Origin: Rhizobium chutanense
GTDB taxonomy: Bacteria > Pseudomonadota > Alphaproteobacteria > Rhizobiales > Rhizobiaceae
Direction: 5' to 3'
Length of the DNA: 64,000 bases
Assembly (NCBI RefSeq): GCF_002531935.1
Contig: NZ_NWSV01000020.1
Coordinates: 1-64,000, forward strand
The number at the start of each line of letters is the position of its first letter. Position 1 is the stretch's first letter. The notes below the pieces were generated by a model, which saw only the letters and a program-made list of their open reading frames with translations, was not told where the DNA came from and searched no databases. A program made the position numbers and the translations under genes. This document shows positions 27,276-37,292 of the stretch, piece by piece.

Positions 27276-28367
27276 ATGGCGGAAACTCGTCCCTTATTGG
27301 AAGACCAGCCCAAGTCGGGCGCCGATCAACACCTCGCCCCCAATGCGGCCGCGGGGCATCTGGCGCTGGTGCCGACCTGGCTTCCCCTGGATGTCGCTTC
27401 CGGTCCGAGCCATAATTCAGCCGGCAGCGGTGGTAACGGGATCAGCGAAGGCGTGGTCAGCAGCAATGCACTGGCCGTCTTCATGCCGTCCAATGCCGCC
27501 ATTGCCGGACCGCATTCGGGTGCCGACGCTTTCCAGGGCAACGATGCGCTCATCAATCAGCATCCCACCGAAATGGCTGGGATAGGCGGGAATGGCGGAA
27601 GCGGCAATGTTGCGATCGGCAGCGGCGACGGCGCCAATCATGCCGGCACGGGCGGCAATGGGATTTTCTACGGTGGGATGGTGAGCACCGAAGTCGCGCT
27701 GTTTGCCCCCGTCAATACTGCCGTGGCTGCAGGCCCCGGTGCGGAAGCTCATGCCGATCAATCGAACAACGCCCTGTTCCTGCAGGGCGCAACCCAGATC
27801 GGCGGCATGGGCGGCTCGGGCGGAGACCATAATGTCGCGAGCCATGGCTCGTCGATGAGCCCGGGAACTGCGCTGACATTGACCGGCGACTTTTATGCGG
27901 GCCACGGCGGCGATGGATATTTCGTCGGCAGCATGGTCGACGTGAGTATCGCCATCTTCTCACCGATCAATATCGCCATTGGCGCGGCAGGCGGCTCCGC
28001 CGAGGCTCATCAGACAAACAATGTCATTTTCGATCAGGGCACGGTGCAGATTGCCGGTATCGGCGGCAATGGCGGCGGCTTCAACCTGTCGTCGGATACG
28101 ATTTTCACCGGCAATCATGCGCTCGGCGGAGGCGGTGGGCACGGATCGTCGACCGGCAGCATGGTCGACGTCAATTTCGGCTATTTCCATCCCATCAACA
28201 TTGCCGTCCCCGCCGGTGGGACGGCGGACGCCCAACAGACCGATCATGTTCTCTACGATCAGCATGCGCTTCAGTTGGCCGGCATCGCAGGCCATGGCGG
28301 AGACGGCAACCTCACGGATGCCCATTCTGCTCTCGTCGACGACATTCTGAGCTTCATGCATAGCTAG
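27276..28367 (+). CDS. Repeat-built glycine-rich protein, putative secreted/surface protein
   Basis: A 363-residue protein without a signal peptide or Cys. After a polar N-terminal segment (1-50) it consists of four similar units of about 60 residues (52-111, 126-186, 211-270, 287-345). Each opens with GGxG, has a hydrophobic strand pair ending in 'F.P.NIA', a polar 'A.QTNN..(F/L)(D/L)Q' segment and closes with 'IAGIGGNGG..N'. This layout suggests a stacked beta-solenoid. The end is DDILSFMHS, short acidic-hydrophobic like some type I signals. It is divergent from the secretion operon. The start at 27276 has a GGAG site. Confidence 0.7.
   Translation: MAETRPLLEDQPKSGADQHLAPNAAAGHLALVPTWLPLDVASGPSHNSAGSGGNGISEGVVSSNALAVFMPSNAAIAGPHSGADAFQGNDALINQHPTEMAGIGGNGGSGNVAIGSGDGANHAGTGGNGIFYGGMVSTEVALFAPVNTAVAAGPGAEAHADQSNNALFLQGATQIGGMGGSGGDHNVASHGSSMSPGTALTLTGDFYAGHGGDGYFVGSMVDVSIAIFSPINIAIGAAGGSAEAHQTNNVIFDQGTVQIAGIGGNGGGFNLSSDTIFTGNHALGGGGGHGSSTGSMVDVNFGYFHPINIAVPAGGTADAQQTDHVLYDQHALQLAGIAGHGGDGNLTDAHSALVDDILSFMHS
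27429..28310 (+). repeat. Four tandem protein-level repeats inside the glycine-rich gene
   Basis: The units lie at 27429-27608, 27651-27833, 27906-28085 and 28134-28310, with start-to-start distances of 222, 255 and 228 bases. The second to fourth share 'GG.G....GSMV.V....F.PINIA' and 'A.QTNN...(D)Q...QIAGIGG.GG'. The first is more diverged. The repeats are alike in protein rather than identical in DNA, so they are old and kept by selection. Confidence 0.7.
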
Positions 28368-29132
28368 CGGATAGACTCCGCCTTGCATTGCAGCGGTCCA
28401 ACTGCACGAGGCTGTGCTTCGTGTCATTTTTCAAGCCATATGTTGAATCGCCTCCTCCGCCCGGCTTTCGTCTCTTCAGCCGATATGGCACGGAACGGAC
28501 CGGCTCACCGAGAGAGCGAACATCCCGCCCTGACCTCATCCGCGTTGTCGCCGATTTCGGCCACCAGAGGCCATGACCTCCGGCTGGCGTCTGTCGGCGC
28601 CGAAGGCGCAGGTGTTGCCTGAGCGAGAACAGCATTAACTGGTATTAATGCGTCATTAGAGCGCAGTTTTACTAATCATAACGGGTAGTCGGCGATCTTG
28701 TGCTTTTGCCGCTTGTCGCCTTTGTCGTTTTGCTGTCGGGTTTTGCGACTGCTTTGAATTGAGATCTGGAAACAAAGCCGAGCCGATCGCCAGCTCGTTA
28801 GATCCAATGGCTCTTTCCTCAATGGGTCTGCGGCAGATCGGTTGCCTTTTCAGTGCCTTTGAAAGCTTTGTTGACCCGCTCGCCGTACGTGAATTCGGCG
28901 AAAGCCGGAAAGTCTGCAGCGACAAGTCGAATCAGAGGACCTCCATGAAAAAGCCCTTCAATGTGCTCCGCAGCCCCAGTTATCTATCGATGAAATCTTA
29001 TAGACTATAAGAATTATCGTGAGAGATCAGACTATTGATACCAACAATACACTCTCTTTTTATCATGACATGTAATGAGAATAGGAATAATGTGAACAGC
29101 TGTTGCGTTGCAAATATCTGGGGAGCACGCAA
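28368..29132. other. Long gene-free stretch before the LuxR-type gene
   Basis: About 765 bases without a convincing gene. One open reading on the minus strand (28656-28925) has no ribosome binding site or recognisable motif. The right 150 bases are strikingly AT-rich against the GC-rich background. The stretch contains two small palindromes, TAATGCGTCATTA at 28646-28658 and a stronger one at 28996-29012. It probably holds the regulator's promoter and perhaps an unannotated small RNA. Confidence 0.4.
28996..29012. promoter_or_regulatory. Perfect palindrome upstream of the LuxR-type regulator
   Basis: TCTTATAGACTATAAGA has eight-base arms around a single central A, 121 bases before the GTG start of the regulator. 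A symmetrical 17-base site fits binding by a dimeric regulator, possibly the LuxR-type protein itself. Confidence 0.4.
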
Positions 29133-29870
29133 GTGTCAGACATTGCTAGAACTAAGCGCCGTCTGGGGCGCAATGCACCAACTGTGATCATTATTGAGCA
29201 TTCTACTCTGGCGCGCACGACCGTGGTGAAACTTCTTCAGGGTGAACTTGCCGGGTGGAACTTCATAGACTTAATCTCTACCGAGAGTCTCGATCGAGCT
29301 CTTGGAGCTGAGGTGCGTTTGATTGCTCTGGATCTGGCCGGCAGAAGTGTCGACAGCACCAGCCTGCGTGATGATCTCGCGGCAATTGCTGCGCGTTTTC
29401 CGGAGGCCCCTATCACGTTGCTCTCAGGTACGGATGACGCCATCATTGCCGGTCAGGCGCTCAAGATAGGCATCCGCGGCTTTTTCTCGACTTCACTGCC
29501 CATTGACATTGCCCTTGCCGGTCTTCGTCTCGTTCTGGCGGGCGGAACATTTTTCCCGCAGCTATTGGGAGCTGTTACAGCAGCCTCGAACGCGCATAGC
29601 CCGCCCAGAAATGAGGCCGAAAAAAGCCTGGATGATAGGACGCAATATCTGGCGATTGCCGATTTTACTCCCCGCGAGACGGATATCCTCGCAGAGTTGC
29701 AAAGCGGCTGCTCAAATAAGGTCATTGCCGGAAAGCTCAATTTGTCGGGGCATACGGTGAAGATGCATTTGCAACACATAATGCGTAAGTTGCAGGCGCA
29801 GAACCGCACCGAAGTGGTTGCCCGTTTGGTTCAAAGAGCCGCCGGCGGGCATAACGCCTCGCCGAGTTAG
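29133..29870 (+). CDS. LuxR/FixJ-family transcriptional regulator with receiver-like domain
   Basis: A 245-residue regulator. The N-terminal part (about 20-130) follows a receiver fold (TVIIIEHSTLARTTVVKLLQ, LIALDLAG, LLSGTDD, GIRGFFSTS) but lacks the usual acidic pair and the KP motif, so it may not be phosphorylated. The C-terminal LuxR helix-turn-helix reads FTPRETDILAELQSGCSNKV, then 'GHTVKMHLQHIMRKL'. The GTG at 29133 with GGGGAG upstream is preferred to a TTG at 29103. It lies beside the glycine-rich secretion genes and may control them. Confidence 0.8.
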   Translation: MSDIARTKRRLGRNAPTVIIIEHSTLARTTVVKLLQGELAGWNFIDLISTESLDRALGAEVRLIALDLAGRSVDSTSLRDDLAAIAARFPEAPITLLSGTDDAIIAGQALKIGIRGFFSTSLPIDIALAGLRLVLAGGTFFPQLLGAVTAASNAHSPPRNEAEKSLDDRTQYLAIADFTPRETDILAELQSGCSNKVIAGKLNLSGHTVKMHLQHIMRKLQAQNRTEVVARLVQRAAGGHNASPS

Positions 29871-30262
29871 GTAGGTCGTCAGGACCAGGGAGCGTCTCAC
29901 TGAGTCTGTCAGAGATCCTTTCCAAAGAATGGCTTCGGGCGCCGATGCCCCAATCTCTCGAAGAAGATGTTCATGTCGGGCTTCCTGGTTTGCATAGGCC
30001 TGTCGAACTTCCCTCCTCACACTAAATTCTCCGAATGAACCGAGCGAAAACACCGCAATGACGGGTCTCGGAAGAAAGACCTGTTGAGCTCCCCTTCGAA
30101 ATAGAGTGGGAGAAGCGTTCCTCGACGTATCGGACATCGAATTGACAGGCTCCCGCGTGCCAAAACCTGCCGATCCCAGGAACTCCCCGGTCGCCGATTT
30201 GTTTTACATTCTGCACCGCCCGGAAGTTTGCCAAGTTGCAATCGGGACAGTGGAGCTGATCC
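29871..30262. other. Gene-free stretch before the methyltransferase fusion gene
   Basis: About 390 bases. The minus strand between 30022 and 30279 is open and looks mildly protein-like, but it has no ribosome binding site or family motif, so I do not call it. The right end carries the promoter and the GGAG site of the gene at 30263. Confidence 0.4.
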
Positions 30263-31342
30263 ATGGATATGACGCGCATCCGAGATCAAATGGTGGAGCA
30301 CCACGTTACGCGTCGTGGCATTCGCGATCAAAACGTCACCGCGGCGATGCGCGCGGTGCCGCGCGAAAAATTCGTAGCGCCCGGCTGCGAGGAATTCGCC
30401 TATGAGGATGCACCGCTGTCGATCGGCGAGGGCCAGACGATCTCGCAGCCGTTCATTGTCGCTCTGATGCTCGAAAAGGCCAAGCTGGATGCCGGCGACA
30501 AAGTGCTCGAGGTCGGAACCGGCTCCGGCTACGCTTCAGCCCTGATCAGTCGGATAGCAAGGCAGGTCTATTCCATCGAGCGACATGAAAGCCTGGCGCT
30601 TCAGGCTAGCGAACGGTTCGAGAAACTCGGATACGGCAACATTGACGTTCGCGTCGGCGATGGCAGCAAAGGCTGGCCGCAAGCCGCCCCGTTCAATGCC
30701 ATCATCGTTTCTGCGAGCGCACCCCAAGTGCCGACCGCGTTGAAAGAACAGCTGGAGCTTGGGGGCAGGCTCATCATCCCGATCGGCCGCGGTGAAGAGC
30801 AGCAGCTGAAACGCATCACGCGCATTGGGGCCACCGCGTTCGAGGAAGAAGATCTCGGCGGGGTGCGTTTCGTTCCCTTGATCGGCGAAGACGCCTGGAC
30901 TGCCGCACATCCGATGTACACGGCACCGGCCCCATCACCGCCGGGAGCTTTTGCGTCCGCGCAAAGTTTGCCGCGAAACGCTGAAGAAGGGGGCATGGGA
31001 AAAATGCCTAAATCGCCCGCGTTGCCGGAAGGCGTGCTCGATCATGGCGAATTCCAGCAATGGTTCTGGGCCGTTCAACGCATTTCCTGGGTCGCCTTTT
31101 GCCTTTCCTGCGTCAAGAGGTGGTGGCCTCGCACAGCGCATATCATCGATGGCGTTCCGACCGTCCTCGTGACGGATGGCGTCTACGACGAAGGCGCGCT
31201 CAAAGGAGCCCGCCTGCAGAAGGAAGATGTCATGCGAGCGGCTCGAAGCCAGGAAGGCATCGAGAGCGTGACGGAGATCAAATTCGCCATCCTCGAAGTG
31301 AGCGGCAATATCAGCATCATCAAGAGAGAGAAATCCGGCTGA
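30263..31342 (+). CDS. Protein-L-isoaspartate O-methyltransferase fused to a DUF421-like C-terminal domain
   Basis: A 359-residue protein. Residues 1-212 are a complete PCMT: SIGEGQTISQPFIVALM (53-69), SAM-binding VLEVGTGSGY (81-90) and the IIPIG strand. PCMT methylates isoaspartate in damaged proteins for repair. After a Pro-rich linker (213-260) and a short hydrophobic stretch (about 270-283), residues 290-357 match the cytosolic C-terminal domain of DUF421 (YetF-like) proteins: DGVPTVLVTDGVYDEGALK, 'EDVMRAARSQEGIESV', 'KFAILEVSGNISIIKRE'. Ordinary PCMTs end near 215-220. The fusion may stem from a deletion joining two neighbouring genes. It is a single open frame with a GGAG site. Confidence 0.8.
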   Translation: MDMTRIRDQMVEHHVTRRGIRDQNVTAAMRAVPREKFVAPGCEEFAYEDAPLSIGEGQTISQPFIVALMLEKAKLDAGDKVLEVGTGSGYASALISRIARQVYSIERHESLALQASERFEKLGYGNIDVRVGDGSKGWPQAAPFNAIIVSASAPQVPTALKEQLELGGRLIIPIGRGEEQQLKRITRIGATAFEEEDLGGVRFVPLIGEDAWTAAHPMYTAPAPSPPGAFASAQSLPRNAEEGGMGKMPKSPALPEGVLDHGEFQQWFWAVQRISWVAFCLSCVKRWWPRTAHIIDGVPTVLVTDGVYDEGALKGARLQKEDVMRAARSQEGIESVTEIKFAILEVSGNISIIKREKSG

Positions 31343-31406
31343 CCGCCCGAGTTAAGGGCATGAGCTGTCTACAATTTCCGAGCCAACGGCCGCTCGGGAA
31401 TGCGCT

Positions 31407-32171
31407 TCAGAAGGACAGGTCGAGCGCCCTGCCCTCGAACAGACGGTCGCGGGAGCCTTCGAGATGCGCCTTCATCAATCTCTGCGCATCGTCAGGCCGG
31501 CCATCGGCGATCGCCTTGTAGATGGCATTATGCTCTTCATAGACCTGTTCCAGCCCCTGGCGGGGCCCGAGCAGCGAGAGGCCGTGGAGATGCATGCCGA
31601 CAGCGATATGGGCCTTCAGCGCATCGATCGAGGCGGTGTAATAATGATTGTTGGCAGCCTCGGTCACCGCGCGGTGGAAGATGAAATCGGCGTCGGTGCG
31701 ATGAAGTTGGTGGCTGGTCGCCTCGCGCAGATCGGCAAGGGCGCTGGCGATCTTCTGGATCGCCTGCTCATTGCGGCGCTTGGCGGCGAAATAGGCGGCG
31801 GCCGGCTCGATGGTCAGGCGGAATTCGTAGCAGCGCTGAATGTCGGCGATCGTCTTGACCGGCGAATAGGCGAGCTGCGTCGTCGGCGACCCATGCGCGC
31901 TGACGAAGGTGCCGGCGCCCTGCCGGGCATAGACCATGCCCTGATCGCGCAGGCGGGCCAGCGCATCACGGACGATCGGCCGGGAAACACCCAGCATCGA
32001 GGCAAGTTCATGTTCACCGGGAAGGCGTGAATCCGGCGGATAATTTCCGCCGCGAATCCGCTCGAGCAGCTGGTCGAAGACGCGATCGACGAGCTTGACG
32101 GCCTTGCCGCGTTCGGGCTTGCCCGCCGGGCCGGCTTCCGCGTTCAAAGATTCGCCATTCACTTCAACCAC
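31407..32171 (-). CDS. GntR-family transcriptional regulator, FCD type
   Basis: A 254-residue regulator with an N-terminal winged helix (about 25-95: LPGEHELASMLGVSRPIVRD, 'YARQGAGTFV') and a helical FCD effector domain (about 105-240) containing the metal-binding pattern with 'DADFIFHRAVTEAANN' and 'EEHNAIYKAI'. FCD regulators sense organic or sugar acids and usually repress. The GTG start has a GGGGAG site. It follows the acid-sugar kinase by 24 bases and is likely the local regulator of the catabolic region. Confidence 0.9.
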   Translation of the reverse strand: MVEVNGESLNAEAGPAGKPERGKAVKLVDRVFDQLLERIRGGNYPPDSRLPGEHELASMLGVSRPIVRDALARLRDQGMVYARQGAGTFVSAHGSPTTQLAYSPVKTIADIQRCYEFRLTIEPAAAYFAAKRRNEQAIQKIASALADLREATSHQLHRTDADFIFHRAVTEAANNHYYTASIDALKAHIAVGMHLHGLSLLGPRQGLEQVYEEHNAIYKAIADGRPDDAQRLMKAHLEGSRDRLFEGRALDLSF

Positions 32172-32195
32172 GTCATTCTCCCCGACGGTATTGTA

Positions 32196-33257
32196 CTATG
32201 CCGCCTGATTCCGAGAAACCAGTCTTAGCAAACTATCGGGATGGCCGAAGCCCCCCGACTTGACAGCACACCGAAATTGCCGCCCGTCGCCGGCCGTGAC
32301 ATCGAACCACGGAATACCGGCCTCGATCTCGCCCTTCGGCGCCAACACCCTGACGCCAAGCGCCCGGAACACGGCAAGGGCAGTATCGCCGCCGCCGACC
32401 ATCAGCATATCAGGCCTCGTATCATCGATGACCGCTTTGACGCCTGCCGCAAAGCGGCTGGCGACGAGGCCCGCATCGGCCGTCAGGTCGCCGGTGCAGC
32501 GCAGCAGGACCGGCAGTGCCAGCCCCTCCCCGCATCCGATCTCGCCGACCGGAGCATCCACCACCATGCGCAGGGCACCCGAGGCTTCGAGCCGGTTCAT
32601 CTGGACGACGGTGATCGGGTCGCGAGAGCCGAAGGCAAACAGCGTCCGCGGGCTTGCCGCAAATTCCATGGCGGGCTGCCCCGCTTCGCCAAGCCGGCGG
32701 GCAAGTGCCGCGCCGAGGCCACGCGCACCGACCGCAAGGGTCCTCATCCAGTCATGACCGTCGACGATCTGGTCGAGGTCAAGATCGTCCTCTGCATCGG
32801 CAACGACAACATTATCCCCACCGCGCCCGAACAGGTCGGCGATCGGCAATGGCTTGGGAACCCCGCGCCCGACGACGCAGCCCCGGTAGGTTACACGCTC
32901 CTGATCGGGAATGGCGGGCGCCACCAGGATGGTTTTCAGACCGAGCGCCTCGGCGAGCGCCAGGCTTTCCGCCGCGACATTGCCCTTCAGCCGGGAATCG
33001 ATCTTCTTCATCACCACCAACGGCTTCTCGCCGCGAAGCACTTCCGTCGCCGCACGGACCGTTTCGACGGCTTCGCGTTTGCCGAGCGCGCGCGAGGCGG
33101 TGTTGACGACGACGACGTCGCAGCCGGTTGCGATGGCATCCTGCGCCGCCCCGACGTCGACGGCGACCGCAACCGAAAGGCCAGCCGCAACGAAGGGCGT
33201 ACCGGTATCGAGTGCGCCCGTCAGATCGTCGGCGATAATGGCGGCCTTCAATGTCAT
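32196..33257 (-). CDS. Four-carbon acid sugar kinase family protein (DUF1537/OtnK-like)
   Basis: A 353-residue kinase. It has the N-terminal motif IIADDLTGALDTGTPF, the KKIDSRLKGN substrate segment and a C-terminal nucleotide-binding part with 'MLMVGGGDTALAVFRALGV'. Characterised members phosphorylate D-threonate, D-erythronate or related acid sugars, often feeding a PdxA2-type dehydrogenase, which is encoded here at 42927. The start at 33257 overlaps the ABC ATPase stop by ATGA; the longer reading has no support. Exact substrate unknown. Confidence 0.85.
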   Translation of the reverse strand: MTLKAAIIADDLTGALDTGTPFVAAGLSVAVAVDVGAAQDAIATGCDVVVVNTASRALGKREAVETVRAATEVLRGEKPLVVMKKIDSRLKGNVAAESLALAEALGLKTILVAPAIPDQERVTYRGCVVGRGVPKPLPIADLFGRGGDNVVVADAEDDLDLDQIVDGHDWMRTLAVGARGLGAALARRLGEAGQPAMEFAASPRTLFAFGSRDPITVVQMNRLEASGALRMVVDAPVGEIGCGEGLALPVLLRCTGDLTADAGLVASRFAAGVKAVIDDTRPDMLMVGGGDTALAVFRALGVRVLAPKGEIEAGIPWFDVTAGDGRQFRCAVKSGGFGHPDSLLRLVSRNQAA

Positions 33258-34245
33258 GCGATCTGCTCTGTATTGACGGCGTGGCAGGCGACGAGATGGC
33301 CGGGTTTCGCTTCCTTCCAGGCGGGAATAACCTTGCTGCAAACGTCCATCGCGATCGGGCAGCGCGTGTGGAAACGGCAGCCCGACGGCGGGTTCAGCGG
33401 GCTCGGGACATCGCCCTGCAGGATCTGGCGCTGGCGGGTGCGCTCGTGCTCCGGATCCGTCTCCGGAACGGCCGACAGCAGCGCTTTGGTATAGGGGTGC
33501 AGCGGATTGTCGAAAAGCTCCTCGCGGGCGGCAAGTTCTGCGAGCCGCCCGAGATACATGACGCCGACACGGGTGCTGATATGGCGCACCACCGCCAGGT
33601 CATGCGCGATAAACAGATAGGTCAGCCCGTATTTCTCCTGCAGATCGAGCAGCAGGTTGATGATCTGCGCCTGGATCGATACGTCGAGTGCGGAGATCGC
33701 CTCGTCGCAGACGATGAATTTCGGCTGGCAGGCGAGCGCCCGGGCGATGACGACGCGCTGACGCTGGCCGCCGGAAAGCTCGTGCGGATAACGCTGGGCA
33801 AACCGGGGCGGCAGGCCGACATCGGTGAGCAGCGTCGCCACCCTCTCCTTCAGCTCGGCCTTGGTGCAGAGCTTGTGGAAGAGGATCGGCTCGCCGATCG
33901 CCTCGCCGACCGTCATGCGCGGATTGAGCGTCGAATAGGGGTCCTGGAAGACGATCTGCAGGTCGCGGCGGAAGGGCCGCATCTGCTTTTCGTCGAGCGT
34001 CGCGAGATCCTGGCCCTTGTAGACGACCTTGCCGCTGGTTGCCTTGTAGAGGTTGAGGATGGTGAAGCCGGTCGTCGACTTGCCGCAGCCGGATTCGCCG
34101 ACGAGGCTCAGCGTCTCGCCTTCCATGATGTCGAGATTGACGTTGTCGAGCGCATAGACCGTTGCCGAACGTTCGCCGAAGGCGCCGAGCTTGACGTGGA
34201 AATGCTTGACCAGGTTCTCGACCTTGAGCAGCGGTTGAGCAGCCA

Positions 34246-34246
<1 letters not shown>
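33254..34246 (-). CDS. Dpp/Opp-type ABC transporter ATP-binding protein (DppF-like)
   Basis: A 330-residue ATPase: Walker A GESGCGKST, signature LSGGQRQRV, Walker B IVCDEAISALD (Ala in place of the common Pro) and H loop IAHDLAVV. The C-terminal oligopeptide domain with Cys-containing 'GCRFHTRCPIAMDVC' may bind an Fe-S cluster, as in DppD/DppF relatives. ATGA overlaps on both sides couple it to its partners. It powers uptake of the ligand caught by the binding protein at 37293. Confidence 0.9.
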
Positions 34247-35249
<1,003 letters not shown>

Positions 35250-35253
<4 letters not shown>

Positions 35254-36206
35254 TTGCTGCCCCGCGGATTGAGCGCGTCGTTGAGGCCGTCGCCGAGGAA
35301 GCTGAAGGCAACCGAGGCAAGGCCGAGCACGGCCGCCGGAGCGGCGAGAAGATGCGGATAATGCTGCCAGACGCGAAGGCCGTCCGAGATCATGTTGCCC
35401 CAGCTCGGCGTCGGCGGATTGACGCCGACACCCAAGAAGCTGAAGGCGCTTTCCAGCACCATCGCCGTGCCGAGACCGGCGCTGACCGAGACGATCAGCG
35501 GTCCGAGCGCATTCGGCACGACATAACGCTTGATGATGACCCAGTTCGAAAGGCCTAGCGCCTGGGCGGCGGTGATATAGGGACGGCTGCGGATCGACAG
35601 CACCTGGGCGCGCACGAGACGGGCATAGGGCGGCCAGGAGATCAACGCCATCGAGCCGAAGACGAGGATGAAATCCACCCATATGGTCTGGCGGTAGAAG
35701 GGATTGAGGGTCTCGAGGTAACGCGCCTCCATCCATCGGGTGATCGGCGATTTCAGCGAAGCGTTGATGACGACGACGAGCAGCAGGTTGGGAACCGACA
35801 TCGTCACATCGGTCAGCCACATGATGACGCGATCGAAGGGATTGCCGAAGAAGCCGGCCACCGCACCGAGCGTCAGACCGATCAGCACGGCGAAGAACGT
35901 GACGATGACGGCAACGAGGAAGGCGGTCCGCGTGCCGAAGACCACGCGGCTGAAGACGTCGCGGCCGAGATCGTCGGTGCCGAAGAGGTGGCTCATCGAC
36001 GGCAGCGCGTTGCGGGCGTTGAGATCCTGGCTCAGATAGTCATAGGGCGTAAGATAGGGCCCGAAGATCGCCGTGAAAGCGAGGATCATGACGACGACGA
36101 GGCCGAAGACGGCGAGCTTGTTGCGCTTCAGCCGGTACCAGGCGTCGCGCCACAGACTGACCGGCGGCTCCTCGACGGTTTCGGTGGAAAGAGGAATTGC
36201 GGACAT
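35250..36206 (-). CDS. Dpp/Opp-type ABC transporter permease (DppC-like)
   Basis: A 318-residue inner membrane protein: an N-terminal cytosolic segment with a first helix (about 33-52), the 'GTDDLGRDVFSRVVFG' segment typical of DppC and four to five further helices. The coupling loop is 'ITAAQALGLSNWVIIKRYVVPNALGPL'. Near 155-185 it has a larger extracytoplasmic insert than most DppC proteins. It pairs with the DppB-like permease three bases upstream. Confidence 0.9.
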
Positions 36207-36208
36207 GG

Positions 36209-37165
36209 TCAGCGGCTCCGTCTTGAATCATTGGCACGCGGGTCGAGCAGCGGATAGAGCACGTCGACCAGCAGGTTCGACACCATTACCAGGAACGACC
36301 CGATCAGCGTGATGGCCAGGATGACCGGATAATCGGAATTGATGAGCGCCTGCACCGTCAGCCGACCGAGACCCGGCAGGCCGAACACCAGCTCGACGAA
36401 GATCGCGCCGTTGACGATGGTGATCATGATCAGACCAAGCTGGGTCACAACGGGCGTCAGCACCGGCCGCAGGATGTGGCGCAACGCCACGACGATCTCA
36501 GGCACGCCCTTGGCGCGGGCGGTCCGGACGAAATCCTCCGACAGTACCTCGATGACGGCGGCACGGGTCTGACGCACGATCAGCGCGATCGGCTGGAAGG
36601 AAAGCACGAGCAGCGGCAAGAGGATGCGGACATCGAGGATGCCACCCCAGCCATAGGGCACGCTCGCACCCGGCAGAGCCACGATGAGGCCGACCATCAG
36701 CAGCGGCCCGGCGACATAGGCCGGGATCGCCCAGAGGAAGAGCGCCGAACCGAGAATGGCATAATCGAGCCGCGAATTCTGGTTCAGCGCGGCGATCATG
36801 CCGAGCGGGATCGCGACGACGGCCGTCAGAATGATGGAACAGAGCGCAAGCTGAAAGGAGACGGGTGCGGCAGCCGAGACCATCGCCCAGACGGCGCGGC
36901 CCGAAGTCAGCGAATTGCCGAACTGACCGTGCAGCAGGTTCCAGATGTAAAGACCGAACTGCTCGATGAAGGGTCTGTTGAGGCCGGCGCTTTCGCGGAT
37001 CGCCTCGATGCGCTGCGGATTGTAGGCGACATCGCCCGGCGCGCGCAGGAAGATCAGCTTGATCGGATCGCCGGCGCCGTAAAAGGCCAGCGCATAGACG
37101 GCCAGCATCACCACCAGAACCGACGGAATCCAGATGGCGAACCGGGTTAGCACGTAGCGCAGCAA
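36209..37165 (-). CDS. Dpp/Opp-type ABC transporter permease (DppB-like)
   Basis: A 318-residue inner membrane protein with six helices and the coupling loop 'DFVRTARAKGVPEIVVALRHILRPVL'. It begins LRYVLTRFAIWIPSVLVVML in the usual DppB way. No ATG is available at the N-terminus; the TTG at 37165 follows GGGAGG at good distance and is chosen over a GTG at 37171, which is too close to it. It is separated from the binding-protein gene by 127 bases with a hairpin. Confidence 0.85.
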   Translation of the reverse strand: MLRYVLTRFAIWIPSVLVVMLAVYALAFYGAGDPIKLIFLRAPGDVAYNPQRIEAIRESAGLNRPFIEQFGLYIWNLLHGQFGNSLTSGRAVWAMVSAAAPVSFQLALCSIILTAVVAIPLGMIAALNQNSRLDYAILGSALFLWAIPAYVAGPLLMVGLIVALPGASVPYGWGGILDVRILLPLLVLSFQPIALIVRQTRAAVIEVLSEDFVRTARAKGVPEIVVALRHILRPVLTPVVTQLGLIMITIVNGAIFVELVFGLPGLGRLTVQALINSDYPVILAITLIGSFLVMVSNLLVDVLYPLLDPRANDSRRSR

Positions 37166-37238
37166 GGCCACCTCCCACCTGTTGTCGATGCGGTCCCTCC
37201 TCAAGCCAGGCAGATCGCATCTCTTCTTCTTGAAATTT

Positions 37239-37264
37239 GCGCGAAGACCTTGCGGCCTTCGCGC
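37239..37264 (-). terminator. Intercistronic hairpin between binding-protein and permease genes
   Basis: GCGCGAAG and CTTCGCGC form an eight-base stem with a ten-base inner part that can pair further. It lies just after the binding-protein stop. Lacking a T-run, it more likely acts as a partial terminator or mRNA stabiliser, which would raise binding protein above permease, as is common in ABC operons. Confidence 0.5.
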
Positions 37265-37292
37265 GGCTATTGCCAGGAACGACAGTTCCGAA

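Noticed and set aside
26231..28367. Classical RTX toxins
   Set aside because: Glycine-rich repeats are present but the calcium-binding nonamer with regularly spaced Asp is not.
28656..28925. Minus-strand open frame of 89 codons in the gap before the LuxR-type gene
   Set aside because: No ribosome binding site, no motif and ordinary basic composition.
30022..30279. Minus-strand open frame before the PCMT fusion gene
   Set aside because: Somewhat protein-like but without start signals or recognisable family; not supportable from sequence alone.
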